A stretch of 49,590 nt of DNA, from positions 1 through 49,590 of the forward strand of contig JAGNBV010000012.1 in NCBI GenBank assembly GCA_018004645.1, given 5' to 3'. This DNA comes from Bacteroidales bacterium. GTDB taxonomy: Bacteria > Bacteroidota > Bacteroidia > Bacteroidales > CAIWKO01. Positions 8,420 through 17,090 of the stretch are shown in pieces. Every line of letters starts with the position of its first letter. Positions within the stretch are counted from its first letter, which is position 1. The notes beneath the pieces are model-generated. The model made no database searches and was not told the DNA's origin. It saw only the letters and a program-made list of their open reading frames with translations. The translations under genes and the position numbers were made by a program.

Positions 8420-8515
8420 GCTGCCAACACATAGAGCGATAGCCGAAAAGCCCTAAAACGAAAGCCCGAAAGAATTGACACTCTTTCGGGCTTTTTGGTC
8501 TATCGCCTGTTCAGC
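8420..8515. repeat. Large imperfect palindrome, attC-like, right end of RM module
   Basis: Nested pairing: GCTG-cc-AACA (8420-8429) with TGTTCAGC (8508-8515), leaving two extra bases; GCGATAG (8436-8442) with CTATCGC (8500-8506); and an inner 12-bp stem (8461-8472 with 8483-8494). The left and right spacers differ in length (6 nt and 1 nt), giving extrahelical bases of the sort seen in attC sites. Its first nine bases complement GTTGGCAGC at the left boundary. If it is an attC-like site, the cassette would span about 568-8509. No integrase gene is present, so this is inference. Confidence 0.45.
8461..8496 (+). terminator. Rho-independent terminator hairpin after the hsd operon
   Basis: A perfect 12-bp stem, AAAGCCCGAAAG with CTTTCGGGCTTT, 10-nt loop, and T run 8492-8496 on the plus strand. 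A second AAAGCCC just upstream (8447-8453) could pair alternatively with GGGCTTT. It lies about 270 nt downstream of hsdR and forms the inner stem of the right palindrome. Confidence 0.7.
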
Positions 8516-8581
8516 GACTCCGACATCACTTATTTGAGCGTAGGGGGTAAAGTAGCCGTTTTTTCAATGTTTGTTATAGGG

Positions 8582-8591
8582 ATGACGTCAT
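8582..8591. promoter_or_regulatory. Perfect 10-bp palindrome upstream of the TonB-C lipoprotein gene
   Basis: ATGACGTCAT is self-complementary and lies upstream of the next gene in a T-rich leader. It could be a protein-binding site; nothing else supports this, and short palindromes also occur by chance. Confidence 0.25.
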
Positions 8592-8668
8592 TTCGGGTTT
8601 AAGTTTTTTTTGTTTTTTTTACATTTTATAGTTTTATCGTGAAAAAAAGCCGTTGTCAGAAGTCCATT

Positions 8669-9133
8669 ATGAACAAAAAAAATTCTATCGAATGTCTTTT
8701 CAGGCTCAAGACATTTTTCTTTTCAGCACTGGCAGCCTCAATGTTTATGACAATTTCGTGCAGCAACAGCACTGACAACATGAATTCACAGACCGCTCCA
8801 GATTCTCAGAAAACTGCAAAACAGGATACTGTGATCGACAAAATGCCTGAATTTCCAGGTGGCGAAGCAGCCATGACAAAATTCATTGTCGACAATGTAA
8901 AGTATCTTGAAGCAGCAAAAAAAAGCGGAATTCAGGGCAAAGTTTATGTAAACTTCCTGGTAACCAAAAACGGCAAAATCGACAGCGTAAGAGTTGAGAA
9001 AAAAGTAAATGAATTGCTTGACAAGGAAGCCTTACGCGTGATATCCTCGATGCCCGACTGGATACCCGGTGAGAACAAAGGAGTTGCCATAGATGTTCAA
9101 ATGACTTTACCCATCTCCTTTAAATTGGAGTAA
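8669..9133 (+). CDS. Lipoprotein with TonB C-terminal (energy transducer) domain
   Basis: An N-terminal hydrophobic stretch ends in MTISC, an imperfect lipobox, followed by a Ser/Asn/Gln-rich linker and a TonB-C-like domain (DKMPEFPGGEAAMTKFI, then GKVYVNFLVTKNGKIDSVRVEK, then ISSMPDWIPG). In the family this domain contacts the TonB box of outer-membrane receptors, but many Bacteroidota carry small lipoprotein or transmembrane versions of unknown partner. I chose ATG 8669; a GTG at 8639 in frame adds ten residues and cannot be excluded. It is a single gene between the RM island and tpiA, with no ExbB/ExbD nearby. Confidence 0.75.
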   Translation: MNKKNSIECLFRLKTFFFSALAASMFMTISCSNSTDNMNSQTAPDSQKTAKQDTVIDKMPEFPGGEAAMTKFIVDNVKYLEAAKKSGIQGKVYVNFLVTKNGKIDSVRVEKKVNELLDKEALRVISSMPDWIPGENKGVAIDVQMTLPISFKLE

Positions 9134-9215
9134 AACAACCGGAGATTGTTTTTGGTTCCGTCACTAATGTTGCAGTATTTTTTTCAATTTATGCTCATAG
9201 TAAGTTGTTAAAATG

Positions 9216-9223
9216 TATTTTTG
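9216..9223 (+). promoter_or_regulatory. -7 promoter element upstream of tpiA
   Basis: TATTTTTG matches TAnnTTTG, 25 nt before the tpiA ATG, with TTG in the preceding 20 nt. It probably drives tpiA-prmA and the large secreted protein gene. Confidence 0.5.
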
Positions 9224-9248
9224 CTATTGAAGATCAACAGCAAAAAAC

Positions 9249-10037
9249 ATGAGAAAAAAAATTATTGCAGGCAACTGGAAAATGAATACTACCCTTCCCG
9301 AAGCCAGAGCGCTGGTGGAAGGCATCTTAAATGGCGTAGCCGGTAACCCCGATATTGTGAACCGTGAATTTCTCGACATCATTATTGCACCGCCATTTCC
9401 TTTTCTGACTACCTGCAAGGACCTCATCGGGAAGCATCCCGGAATTTATACCGCGGCACAAAACTGTTACTCCGAAGAAAAAGGAGCCTATACCGGGGAG
9501 GTGTCGGCAGCCATGGTCTATTCCACAGGCGCCAAATATGTCATCATAGGCCACTCGGAACGCCGCAGCTATTTCCGCGAGAACAGCGCCATGCTGATGA
9601 AAAAGGTGGAACTTGCTTTGCAAAACAATTTGAAACCAATTTTCTGCATTGGCGAAGTTTTGGCCGAACGCAAGTCGGAAAGACATTTCAAAGTTATCAG
9701 GCAGCAACTGACCGAATCGGTGTTTACATTGAAAGAAAGCGATTTTCGCAGGATCATCATCGCGTATGAGCCGGTCTGGGCCATAGGCACAGGCCTCACG
9801 GCCACACCCGGGCAGGCGCAGGAAATGCATGCGTTTATCCGGCAGTTGATCAGTGTGAAGTTTGGCAGAAAAACCGTCGACCATATACCGCTGTTGTACG
9901 GCGGCAGTTGCAATGCACAAAATGCCGCTTCGCTGTTTGCCATGCCCGACGTGGATGGCGGCCTGATTGGCGGCGCCTCGCTCAAGGCCGGTGATTTTGT
10001 TTCGATGATAACTACGCTTTCACAAATCAGCAAATGA
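9249..10037 (+). CDS. tpiA: Triose-phosphate isomerase
   Basis: Interconverts dihydroxyacetone phosphate and glyceraldehyde-3-phosphate in glycolysis and gluconeogenesis. Catalytic residues are all visible: Lys11 in AGNWKMN, His102 in IIGHSERR, Glu174 in AYEPVWAIGTG, and the phosphate-binding YGGSCNAQNA and GGLIGGAS loops. At 262 residues it is slightly longer than the usual 250. The last four bases overlap the prmA start (ATGA), so the two are translationally coupled. Confidence 0.97.
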   Translation: MRKKIIAGNWKMNTTLPEARALVEGILNGVAGNPDIVNREFLDIIIAPPFPFLTTCKDLIGKHPGIYTAAQNCYSEEKGAYTGEVSAAMVYSTGAKYVIIGHSERRSYFRENSAMLMKKVELALQNNLKPIFCIGEVLAERKSERHFKVIRQQLTESVFTLKESDFRRIIIAYEPVWAIGTGLTATPGQAQEMHAFIRQLISVKFGRKTVDHIPLLYGGSCNAQNAASLFAMPDVDGGLIGGASLKAGDFVSMITTLSQISK

Positions 10038-10864
10038 ACTACCTTGAACTAAACTGCGAAATTTTTCCTCCCCGGCATACCGAAATTGTGATGGCAGCCT
10101 TTTCGGATTACGGCTTTGAGAGTTTTGAAGAAACCGTCAGGGGCTTTCGTGCCTACATTCCCGAACACCAATTTGATGAAAAAACCTTCAACACACTGGA
10201 AATTTTCGACCACAAAGAAATAAAAATCAACTACGCCCTGAAAAGCATTCCCGATCAAAACTGGAATGCCGTATGGGAAAGCAATTTCGAACCGGTAGAA
10301 ATAGGGAACCGGTGTTATATAAGGGCGCCCTTTCACCCGTCCAGGGAGGGCTTCGAATATGAAATCATCATCGAGCCCAAAATGTCGTTCGGCACAGGCC
10401 ACCACGAAACCACCCACCAGATGGTCAGCCTGTTGCTGGAAGAGGATGTCCGCGGCAAAGAAGTGCTCGATATGGGCTGTGGCACGGCCGTGCTGGCCAT
10501 ACTCGCCAAAAAAACGGGAGCCGCCGCTGTGTTGGCTATCGACAACGAAGAATGGGCTTACAACAACTCTCTCGAAAATATTGAAAAAAACAACACCCCC
10601 GAAATAGAAGTACTGCATGGCGACGCTGCTGCGATAGGCAGCCGCCTGTTCGACCTGATACTTGCCAATATAAACCGTAACGTATTACTGAAAGACATTC
10701 CCACCTATGCCGCTGCCCTCAAACAGCATGGCACTATACTGCTAAGCGGTTTTTATGAAACAGATGTTTCACAAATAACGAAAAAAGCCGCACAATACAA
10801 CCTGAAATTTATTCGTTATACCACGATGAATTCATGGTGTGCCGCAGTGTACACAAAAGATTAA
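10034..10864 (+). CDS. prmA: Ribosomal protein L11 methyltransferase
   Basis: SAM-dependent enzyme that methylates ribosomal protein L11 at several amino groups. The N-terminal substrate-recognition domain (about 1-100) is followed by MSFGTGHHETT (118-127), the SAM motif VLDMGCGTAVLAI (144-156), and ILANINRNV, the family's NPPY-equivalent region. The length of 276 is normal. It overlaps tpiA by 4 nt and is followed after 7 nt by the large secreted protein gene. Confidence 0.93.
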   Translation: MNYLELNCEIFPPRHTEIVMAAFSDYGFESFEETVRGFRAYIPEHQFDEKTFNTLEIFDHKEIKINYALKSIPDQNWNAVWESNFEPVEIGNRCYIRAPFHPSREGFEYEIIIEPKMSFGTGHHETTHQMVSLLLEEDVRGKEVLDMGCGTAVLAILAKKTGAAAVLAIDNEEWAYNNSLENIEKNNTPEIEVLHGDAAAIGSRLFDLILANINRNVLLKDIPTYAAALKQHGTILLSGFYETDVSQITKKAAQYNLKFIRYTTMNSWCAAVYTKD

Positions 10865-10871
10865 TTGATTT

Positions 10872-13800
10872 ATGAAAAAAACTTTAGTCCTCCTTGCCAT
10901 CATCATATCAGGCTGTCTCTCCGCCTACAGCCAGCCGCTTAAACAATTCTCCAAAGATTCTCAAACCTTTCTCAATGAACTGAGCACCATGTTCCAGGCA
11001 GTCTCCTCCTCCGAACAGAAAGACCTGGGAAAAGCACTGATGGTGGACTTTACGGATATGTGGCTGAACAAATTCGACGCGCAGGAAAAGGACAGCATTT
11101 ATACCATGTGCAATGTGATGCTGAAACGCAAGATGAAGACCTATCCGAATTTTGAACAATACCTCAGGGCCGCCATTAACTTCCACCGCGCCAACCTTCC
11201 GCCTGAGAGTTTTGAATCATGGCAATTTTGTTTGCGCAATCTGGCGAAAATGACCAACAACCTGCGTTTTATGGCCTTGCTCGAAGGAACCAACCTGCTG
11301 CTAACCAAGAATTACCTTTACGAATCGAAGCTTTCCCTCTGGAAGTCCAACTCCAAAGACTTTGTTTTCAAATACGACTCATTACCCTATTTTGAGTTTC
11401 CTTCTCTGGACCTGACCTGTGTCAAAAAAAACGACAGCACCTGTATTTACGGGACTCACGGAAAATTCTTTCCGACACTGGACAGGTGGGTTGGCAAAGA
11501 CGGCATGTTGTATTGGGACCGCGTAGGCCTGCCCTGGGAAGAAGTGCATGCCGAAATCCACAAAGAATACAGCATTCAGCTGACCAAATCGGAATTCGAT
11601 GTGGACACCGTTACCTTTTATAACACCAATTTTTTTCAGCGTCCTCTCACCGGGAGCCTGAAAGAAAAAGTGCTGGCCGACGTGGCTGAAGAACGTATCT
11701 CCTATCCGCGTTTTACCTCATTTTATACCGATCAGGAGATCAAAGACATTTTTAAAGACATTGACTTTACCGGAGGTTTTGCCATGTATGGCAATAAACT
11801 CATCGGGCAAGGCACCAAAGAAGAGGATGCCCATCTTTTCATAAAAAAAGACAACAAGCGTTTTGTAAAACTCAGTTCCAAAGAATTCATCATGCGCAAA
11901 AACCAGATTGGCTCCGACAAAGCCGCCGTGGTCATCTACCTGGAAAACGATTCAATTTTTCATCCCGGGCTGAACATGAAATACAACAACGAAAACCGCG
12001 AACTGAGCCTGATCAGGGATGATAATGGCATATCAAAAAGCCCCTATTTCAACACCTATCACAAAATAGATATGTATTTTCAGGCGCTCTATTGGAAATT
12101 AGACCAGCCCAAGATGGACTTTACCTTTATCCGGGGCCTGGGTAGCGAAAGCAACGCCATTTTTGAATCGGATAACTATTACAATGAGTTTCGCTGGGAA
12201 AAACTCCGGGGAATGGAAGAGATACATCCCCTGGTAGAATTAAAACAGATAGCCGATGCCAGGGGCTCAAAAACAATAACCGAACTGGATGTGATGACAA
12301 AATTCCGGGTTCCTAAGGAGTTGGCTCAGGGCCAGTTGTTGACATATGCGGAAAAAGGCTTCATTATCTATAACATCGATGACGGCATCGTTGTGCTGAA
12401 AGACCGCATTTATAACTACATCAACGCAAAAACTGGCAAGACCGATTACGATGTTATCCAGTTCAACTCTATCATCTCGGCACAGGACAACGGCACCCTG
12501 AACCTGATGAATTACGACCTGAAACTACGTGGCGTTGCACGTATTCATCTTAGCGACTCGCAGTTTGTATATGTGGATCCCTACGAGCAGGAAATTGTAC
12601 TCAAAAAAAACCGTGATTTTGAGTTTGACGGCAGGATACACGCCGGCTTATTTGATTTCTACGGAAAAAAAATCACGTTCAAATATGATATGTTCCGCTT
12701 TGATATGCCGATGACCGACTCGATGAGTTTCAAGGTGCAGGACAGAACAAAACCAACGGACCTCTATGGGCACCATCCGCTGGTAAAAGTACGCACCGTC
12801 ATTGAAAACCTCAACGGCGAGATGCTCATCGACCATCCCAACAACAAATCGGGCCTGAAAAATTTTGCCAATTACCCCTCCTTTATCAGTAAAAAAGACG
12901 CTTACGTTTATTACGACAAACCATTTATCTTCAACAAAGTATATTCGAGGGATCGTTTTTATTACCGGCTCCAGCCATTCCGTATCGACACATTAGACAG
13001 CTACAACAGCGAACGAAAACAATTTAACGGCTATCTCGTATCGGCAGGCATCTTCCCCGACATTGTCGAACCGCTTTCCGTGCAACCCGATTATTCCCTC
13101 GGATTTATCATACAAACACCTCCGGGAGGATTCAAAGCCTATGGTGGAAAAGGCACATACGACTCCATTGTGGACCTCAGCTACAAGGGATTTCTTGGCA
13201 AGGGCACCCTCAAATACCTCAATTCCACCAGCCGGTCTGACGATTTTATTTTCTTCCCCGATTCGCTGTACGCCAGGGCAAAAGAATACACCATCAAGGA
13301 AAAGCCCACTCCCGTTGAATACCCGTCAGTTTATGCTCAGGATGTCGATATCAAATGGTATCCCTACCAGGATGTTATGAACGTAAACCAGATGACAAAA
13401 CCTTTTGAAGTTTTTGCCAACAAAACCCTGTTGAAGGGCGGTTTGTCCATGTCGTCAAAAGCACTCTCAGCCCACGGCCTGATATCGTTCGGAAAGGTGG
13501 AGATGTCGTCGGAAAACTACCTGCTGAAACATCATTCATTTTCGTCGGACACCACCAACGTGCAGTTTAAGACACCCGATCTGAGCGAAATGGTTTTGCG
13601 TACCGAGAATTTCAACGTGGCCATTGATTTCAACAAACAACTCGGCAAATTCAGGTCGAACGATGAAAACTCAAAAATCACCTTTCCATTTAACTATTAC
13701 GCCTGCTACATGTACAACTTCGACTGGCTGATGGATAAGGATATGCTGAATTTTCACAGCAGCAAAAAAGCCGACTATGCTTACCTGAAGACCAAAACCA

Positions 13801-15389
13801 TGCAGGAACTTATTGATGAAGAATTTACTGATTCCTATTTTGTGTCAGAACATCCTGCGCAGGACTCCCTGAGTTTTTATGCCCCCGATGCGTTTTATCA
13901 TCTCACCGAGAACATTATTTACACTCAGGATGTACCCATAATACATGTTGCCGACGCGGGCATTTTCCCTGATTCGGGCAAAGTAACCATAGACAAGAAA
14001 GCCGAAATGCTGCCGCTGCACAATGCCCGCCTGATTGCCAACACCGATTCGAAATTTCATTATATTTACAACGACACCATCAACATTTTATCAAAGAAGA
14101 TCTACCGTGGTAACGGATTTTACGATTATGTGGATGAGTTGGGTGACAAACAAAAAATTTATCTCAAGCGTATAGAAGTTGACAAAACAGGACAAACCAA
14201 TGCTTTCGGTGATATCAGCGAAGAATCAGGATTCAGGCTGAGCCCGTTTTTTGATTTTGCCGGAAAAGTAACGATGTATGCCGATAAGGAATTTCTCAAT
14301 TTTGATGGCGGTTCGCGCATCAGGCAGGACTGCGACACCTCAAAGGCACGTTGGTTGCGATTCGTAGCAGATATTGACCCTGAAAAAGTAGCCATTCCCA
14401 TTACGGACAAACCCAAAGAATACGTGTCGGGAGCCACCGGCAACGAGCTGGGCATGGGGTTGTATATTGGTGATGACTCCACACTGGTATATCCGGCATT
14501 TGTGAAGCCAAAAAACAATTTTAACGATGGTGATGTAATCACTGCCACCGGGGTAATGACCTATGATAAAGCACAGCAACGATATTATGTCGGCCCTGTG
14601 GTTGACTCCTCGGCAAAATACATCAAGCCGGAAAATTATCTTTATCTAGACAAACAAAACTGTTATATTTTTGGCGAAGGCCGTGTGAACATGGGCGCCA
14701 ACCTCGGCAGGCTCGTACTGGAATCCTTTGGAACAGTAAGAAACAACATTATTGACAACAGCACCTATTTTGATGTAGCCATGAACCTCGACTTTTTCTT
14801 TGAAAAAGACGCATACCAGATGTTTGCACAAGCTATCATCAACGATGGAGGGCTGGAACCTGCCGACCCCTCGGAAGATAAATTTTACAACGCCATGCGT
14901 TTTATGGTCGGGCCAAAAAAAGCCGACGACCTCATCAGCCAGCTCAGCCTGTCAGGGAAATTCAAATCCATACCGGACGAAATGAAGCATAGTTTGGTAA
15001 TCTCAGATATCAATTTTACCTGGAACCACCAATCACGCTCCCTGGTATCCGGAAGTCCCATAGGAATAGCCATGATAAACGAAAACCAGCTGAACAAGTA
15101 CGTGGAAGGCTATATAGAAATATCGCGCAAACGCAGTGGGAGCATCCTCAACATGTATTTTGAAGTTGAAAACGACTGGTACTATTTTAACTATGCACAA
15201 AACAAACTGCAATCCATCTCCTCGAACAAAAGCTACAACGACCTGATAAAAAAAGCGATGAGCTCCAACAAAAACATTTTGAAAGCAGAAGACAAACTGC
15301 CTCAATTTGCATTCATCATATCCACAGAGAAAAGAAAAAATGATTTTTTGAAAAAAATAGGAAAATCTGAAGATCAAAACAATGAATAA
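10872..15389 (+). CDS. Very large secreted protein of unknown function (1505 aa)
   Basis: It opens with a clear signal peptide (KKTLVLLAIIISGCLSAYSQ), so it is exported. The remainder has many alternating hydrophobic/polar stretches typical of beta structure, few cysteines, and no catalytic motif I recognise. Segments such as LISFGKVEMSSENYLL and GKVTMYADKEFLNFDGG remind me loosely of the repeating strands of OstA/LptA-like or AsmA-like envelope proteins, but I cannot confirm this. There is no T9SS C-terminal domain. It sits 7 nt after prmA, so it is probably in the tpiA-prmA transcript; a housekeeping envelope role is possible. The reading frame is intact. Confidence 0.85.
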   Translation: MKKTLVLLAIIISGCLSAYSQPLKQFSKDSQTFLNELSTMFQAVSSSEQKDLGKALMVDFTDMWLNKFDAQEKDSIYTMCNVMLKRKMKTYPNFEQYLRAAINFHRANLPPESFESWQFCLRNLAKMTNNLRFMALLEGTNLLLTKNYLYESKLSLWKSNSKDFVFKYDSLPYFEFPSLDLTCVKKNDSTCIYGTHGKFFPTLDRWVGKDGMLYWDRVGLPWEEVHAEIHKEYSIQLTKSEFDVDTVTFYNTNFFQRPLTGSLKEKVLADVAEERISYPRFTSFYTDQEIKDIFKDIDFTGGFAMYGNKLIGQGTKEEDAHLFIKKDNKRFVKLSSKEFIMRKNQIGSDKAAVVIYLENDSIFHPGLNMKYNNENRELSLIRDDNGISKSPYFNTYHKIDMYFQALYWKLDQPKMDFTFIRGLGSESNAIFESDNYYNEFRWEKLRGMEEIHPLVELKQIADARGSKTITELDVMTKFRVPKELAQGQLLTYAEKGFIIYNIDDGIVVLKDRIYNYINAKTGKTDYDVIQFNSIISAQDNGTLNLMNYDLKLRGVARIHLSDSQFVYVDPYEQEIVLKKNRDFEFDGRIHAGLFDFYGKKITFKYDMFRFDMPMTDSMSFKVQDRTKPTDLYGHHPLVKVRTVIENLNGEMLIDHPNNKSGLKNFANYPSFISKKDAYVYYDKPFIFNKVYSRDRFYYRLQPFRIDTLDSYNSERKQFNGYLVSAGIFPDIVEPLSVQPDYSLGFIIQTPPGGFKAYGGKGTYDSIVDLSYKGFLGKGTLKYLNSTSRSDDFIFFPDSLYARAKEYTIKEKPTPVEYPSVYAQDVDIKWYPYQDVMNVNQMTKPFEVFANKTLLKGGLSMSSKALSAHGLISFGKVEMSSENYLLKHHSFSSDTTNVQFKTPDLSEMVLRTENFNVAIDFNKQLGKFRSNDENSKITFPFNYYACYMYNFDWLMDKDMLNFHSSKKADYAYLKTKTMQELIDEEFTDSYFVSEHPAQDSLSFYAPDAFYHLTENIIYTQDVPIIHVADAGIFPDSGKVTIDKKAEMLPLHNARLIANTDSKFHYIYNDTINILSKKIYRGNGFYDYVDELGDKQKIYLKRIEVDKTGQTNAFGDISEESGFRLSPFFDFAGKVTMYADKEFLNFDGGSRIRQDCDTSKARWLRFVADIDPEKVAIPITDKPKEYVSGATGNELGMGLYIGDDSTLVYPAFVKPKNNFNDGDVITATGVMTYDKAQQRYYVGPVVDSSAKYIKPENYLYLDKQNCYIFGEGRVNMGANLGRLVLESFGTVRNNIIDNSTYFDVAMNLDFFFEKDAYQMFAQAIINDGGLEPADPSEDKFYNAMRFMVGPKKADDLISQLSLSGKFKSIPDEMKHSLVISDINFTWNHQSRSLVSGSPIGIAMINENQLNKYVEGYIEISRKRSGSILNMYFEVENDWYYFNYAQNKLQSISSNKSYNDLIKKAMSSNKNILKAEDKLPQFAFIISTEKRKNDFLKKIGKSEDQNNE

Positions 15390-15415
15390 CATTCGCTAAA
15401 ACCACAACCCGGCAC

Positions 15416-16885
15416 ATGACACCCCTGGAACAACACTTTTCGAAATTTAAAAAAAACATTGTCGGCAACGACCTCATGATCGACACGCCTTATGGCAAAG
15501 TAAAAATGATCTATGCTGACTGGATAGCCAGCGGACGGTTTTATAAGCCCATCGAGAAAATAATTTCCGAACAGATTGGGCCATATATCGGCAACACCCA
15601 CACCGAAACCAGCGAAACCGGCACCCTGATGACCTTGTCGTACCACCTGGCACATAAAAAAATCAAAGAACATGTACACGCCTCCGACACAGATGTAATC
15701 ATCACTGCAGGATTCGGCATGACCTCCGTGGTTAATAAGCTTCAGCGGATACTGGGGTTGCGTACGTGCGGCATGATCAACAAAAGCAATTGCCTGCAGA
15801 AATGTGAAAAACCGGTGGTCTTTATTTCACACATGGAACATCACAGCAACCACACTTCCTGGTATGAAACCAATGCGGAAGTGGTACTTATAAAACCCGG
15901 CAAAGACCTGCTTTTCGACCTGAACAACCTGGAAAAGGAGTTGAAAAAGTACAAAGACCGCAAATTTAAAATCGGCTCATTCACGGCCTGTTCCAATGTT
16001 ACCGGCATCAGTACGCCTTATCACCAAATTGCAAAAGTCATGCATCGGTACGGAGGACTTTGTTTTGTTGACTTTGCTGCCTCTGCGCCCTATTGCGACA
16101 TCAATATGCACCCGGAAGACCCCATGGAAAAACTTGACGCCATCTTTTTTTCGCCTCATAAATTTCTGGGGGGACCGGGCAGCTCCGGGGTACTGGTTTT
16201 CGACTCCTCGCTTTATCCTTTCCATGCTCCCGACCAGCCCGGCGGTGGTACCGTGGACTGGACCAACCCCTGGGGGGAATACAAATACATCGACAATATC
16301 GAAGCCCGCGAAGACGGCGGCACTCCCGGTTTTTTGCAAGCCATCCGCAGCGCCCTGTGCATCGAGCTGAAAAACCAGATGGGCACGGCCAACATCCAAC
16401 AGCGAGAACAGGAACTGCTGAAGATAGCCTTTAAAAAAATGCCGGCCATACCGGGCCTGCATATCCTTGCCGAAAATATCCGGCACCGCCTCGGGGTGAT
16501 ATCTTTTTATATCGACGGCCTGCACTATAACCTGACCGTCAGGCTGCTGAACGACCGGTTTGGCATTCAGGTACGTGGCGGATGCGCATGTGCCGGCACC
16601 TATGGACATTACCTGCTCAATGTCAGTTACCAGCAATCAAGACACATCACTTCTCAAATCACCCGCGGCGACCTGTCTGAAAAACCAGGATGGGTAAGAC
16701 TTTCGCTACATCCCACGATGACCGATGAAGAATTGAATTACATTATTAAAGCCATTGCGTCGGTGGCCAAAAACGCTGCAAAATGGGTTGACGATTATGA
16801 TTATAATCCAAGGACCAATGAGTATAAACCCAAAAAAAACATGGCTGATGAGTTAACCAGAGTCAACCGGTGGTTTAAATTGTAA
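15416..16885 (+). CDS. Aminotransferase class V-fold PLP-dependent enzyme (cysteine desulfurase-like)
   Basis: PLP enzyme of the NifS/SufS superfamily. Seen: HMEHHSNHTSWYE (139-151), VDFAASAP (218-225) with the cofactor-binding Asp, and the PLP lysine Lys249 in FFSPHKFLGGPGSSG. Cys390 and Cys392 in RGGCACAGTYGHYLL lie where the desulfurase catalytic loop is expected, but the motif differs from SufS/IscS, so the sulfur donor role is uncertain. The length of 489 exceeds SufS (about 410). No suf or isc genes adjoin it. The start at 15416 has no good ribosome-binding site but keeps the conserved N-terminus. Confidence 0.85.
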   Translation: MTPLEQHFSKFKKNIVGNDLMIDTPYGKVKMIYADWIASGRFYKPIEKIISEQIGPYIGNTHTETSETGTLMTLSYHLAHKKIKEHVHASDTDVIITAGFGMTSVVNKLQRILGLRTCGMINKSNCLQKCEKPVVFISHMEHHSNHTSWYETNAEVVLIKPGKDLLFDLNNLEKELKKYKDRKFKIGSFTACSNVTGISTPYHQIAKVMHRYGGLCFVDFAASAPYCDINMHPEDPMEKLDAIFFSPHKFLGGPGSSGVLVFDSSLYPFHAPDQPGGGTVDWTNPWGEYKYIDNIEAREDGGTPGFLQAIRSALCIELKNQMGTANIQQREQELLKIAFKKMPAIPGLHILAENIRHRLGVISFYIDGLHYNLTVRLLNDRFGIQVRGGCACAGTYGHYLLNVSYQQSRHITSQITRGDLSEKPGWVRLSLHPTMTDEELNYIIKAIASVAKNAAKWVDDYDYNPRTNEYKPKKNMADELTRVNRWFKL

Positions 16886-17090
16886 AACTCCAGATTATGA
16901 CCGGGAAACACGGCGACAGGATAACAGGCTTTATACTATCAACAAAGAAACATATAAGAATAACAACGAGAGACTGACAAGTATTAATTTAAGAAACGTA
17001 TTGTCCCGGATTATAGGCTTGGAATACGTTAAATCAATACTTGTTTAAGGTACATTAATTTATCATTACAAAATATTTAAATTTATTTTT

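Noticed and set aside
9327-9920. 197-codon frame opposite tpiA
   Set aside because: Antisense shadow of a fully conserved enzyme.
15977-16636. 219-codon frame opposite the aminotransferase
   Set aside because: Antisense shadow over the conserved PLP region.
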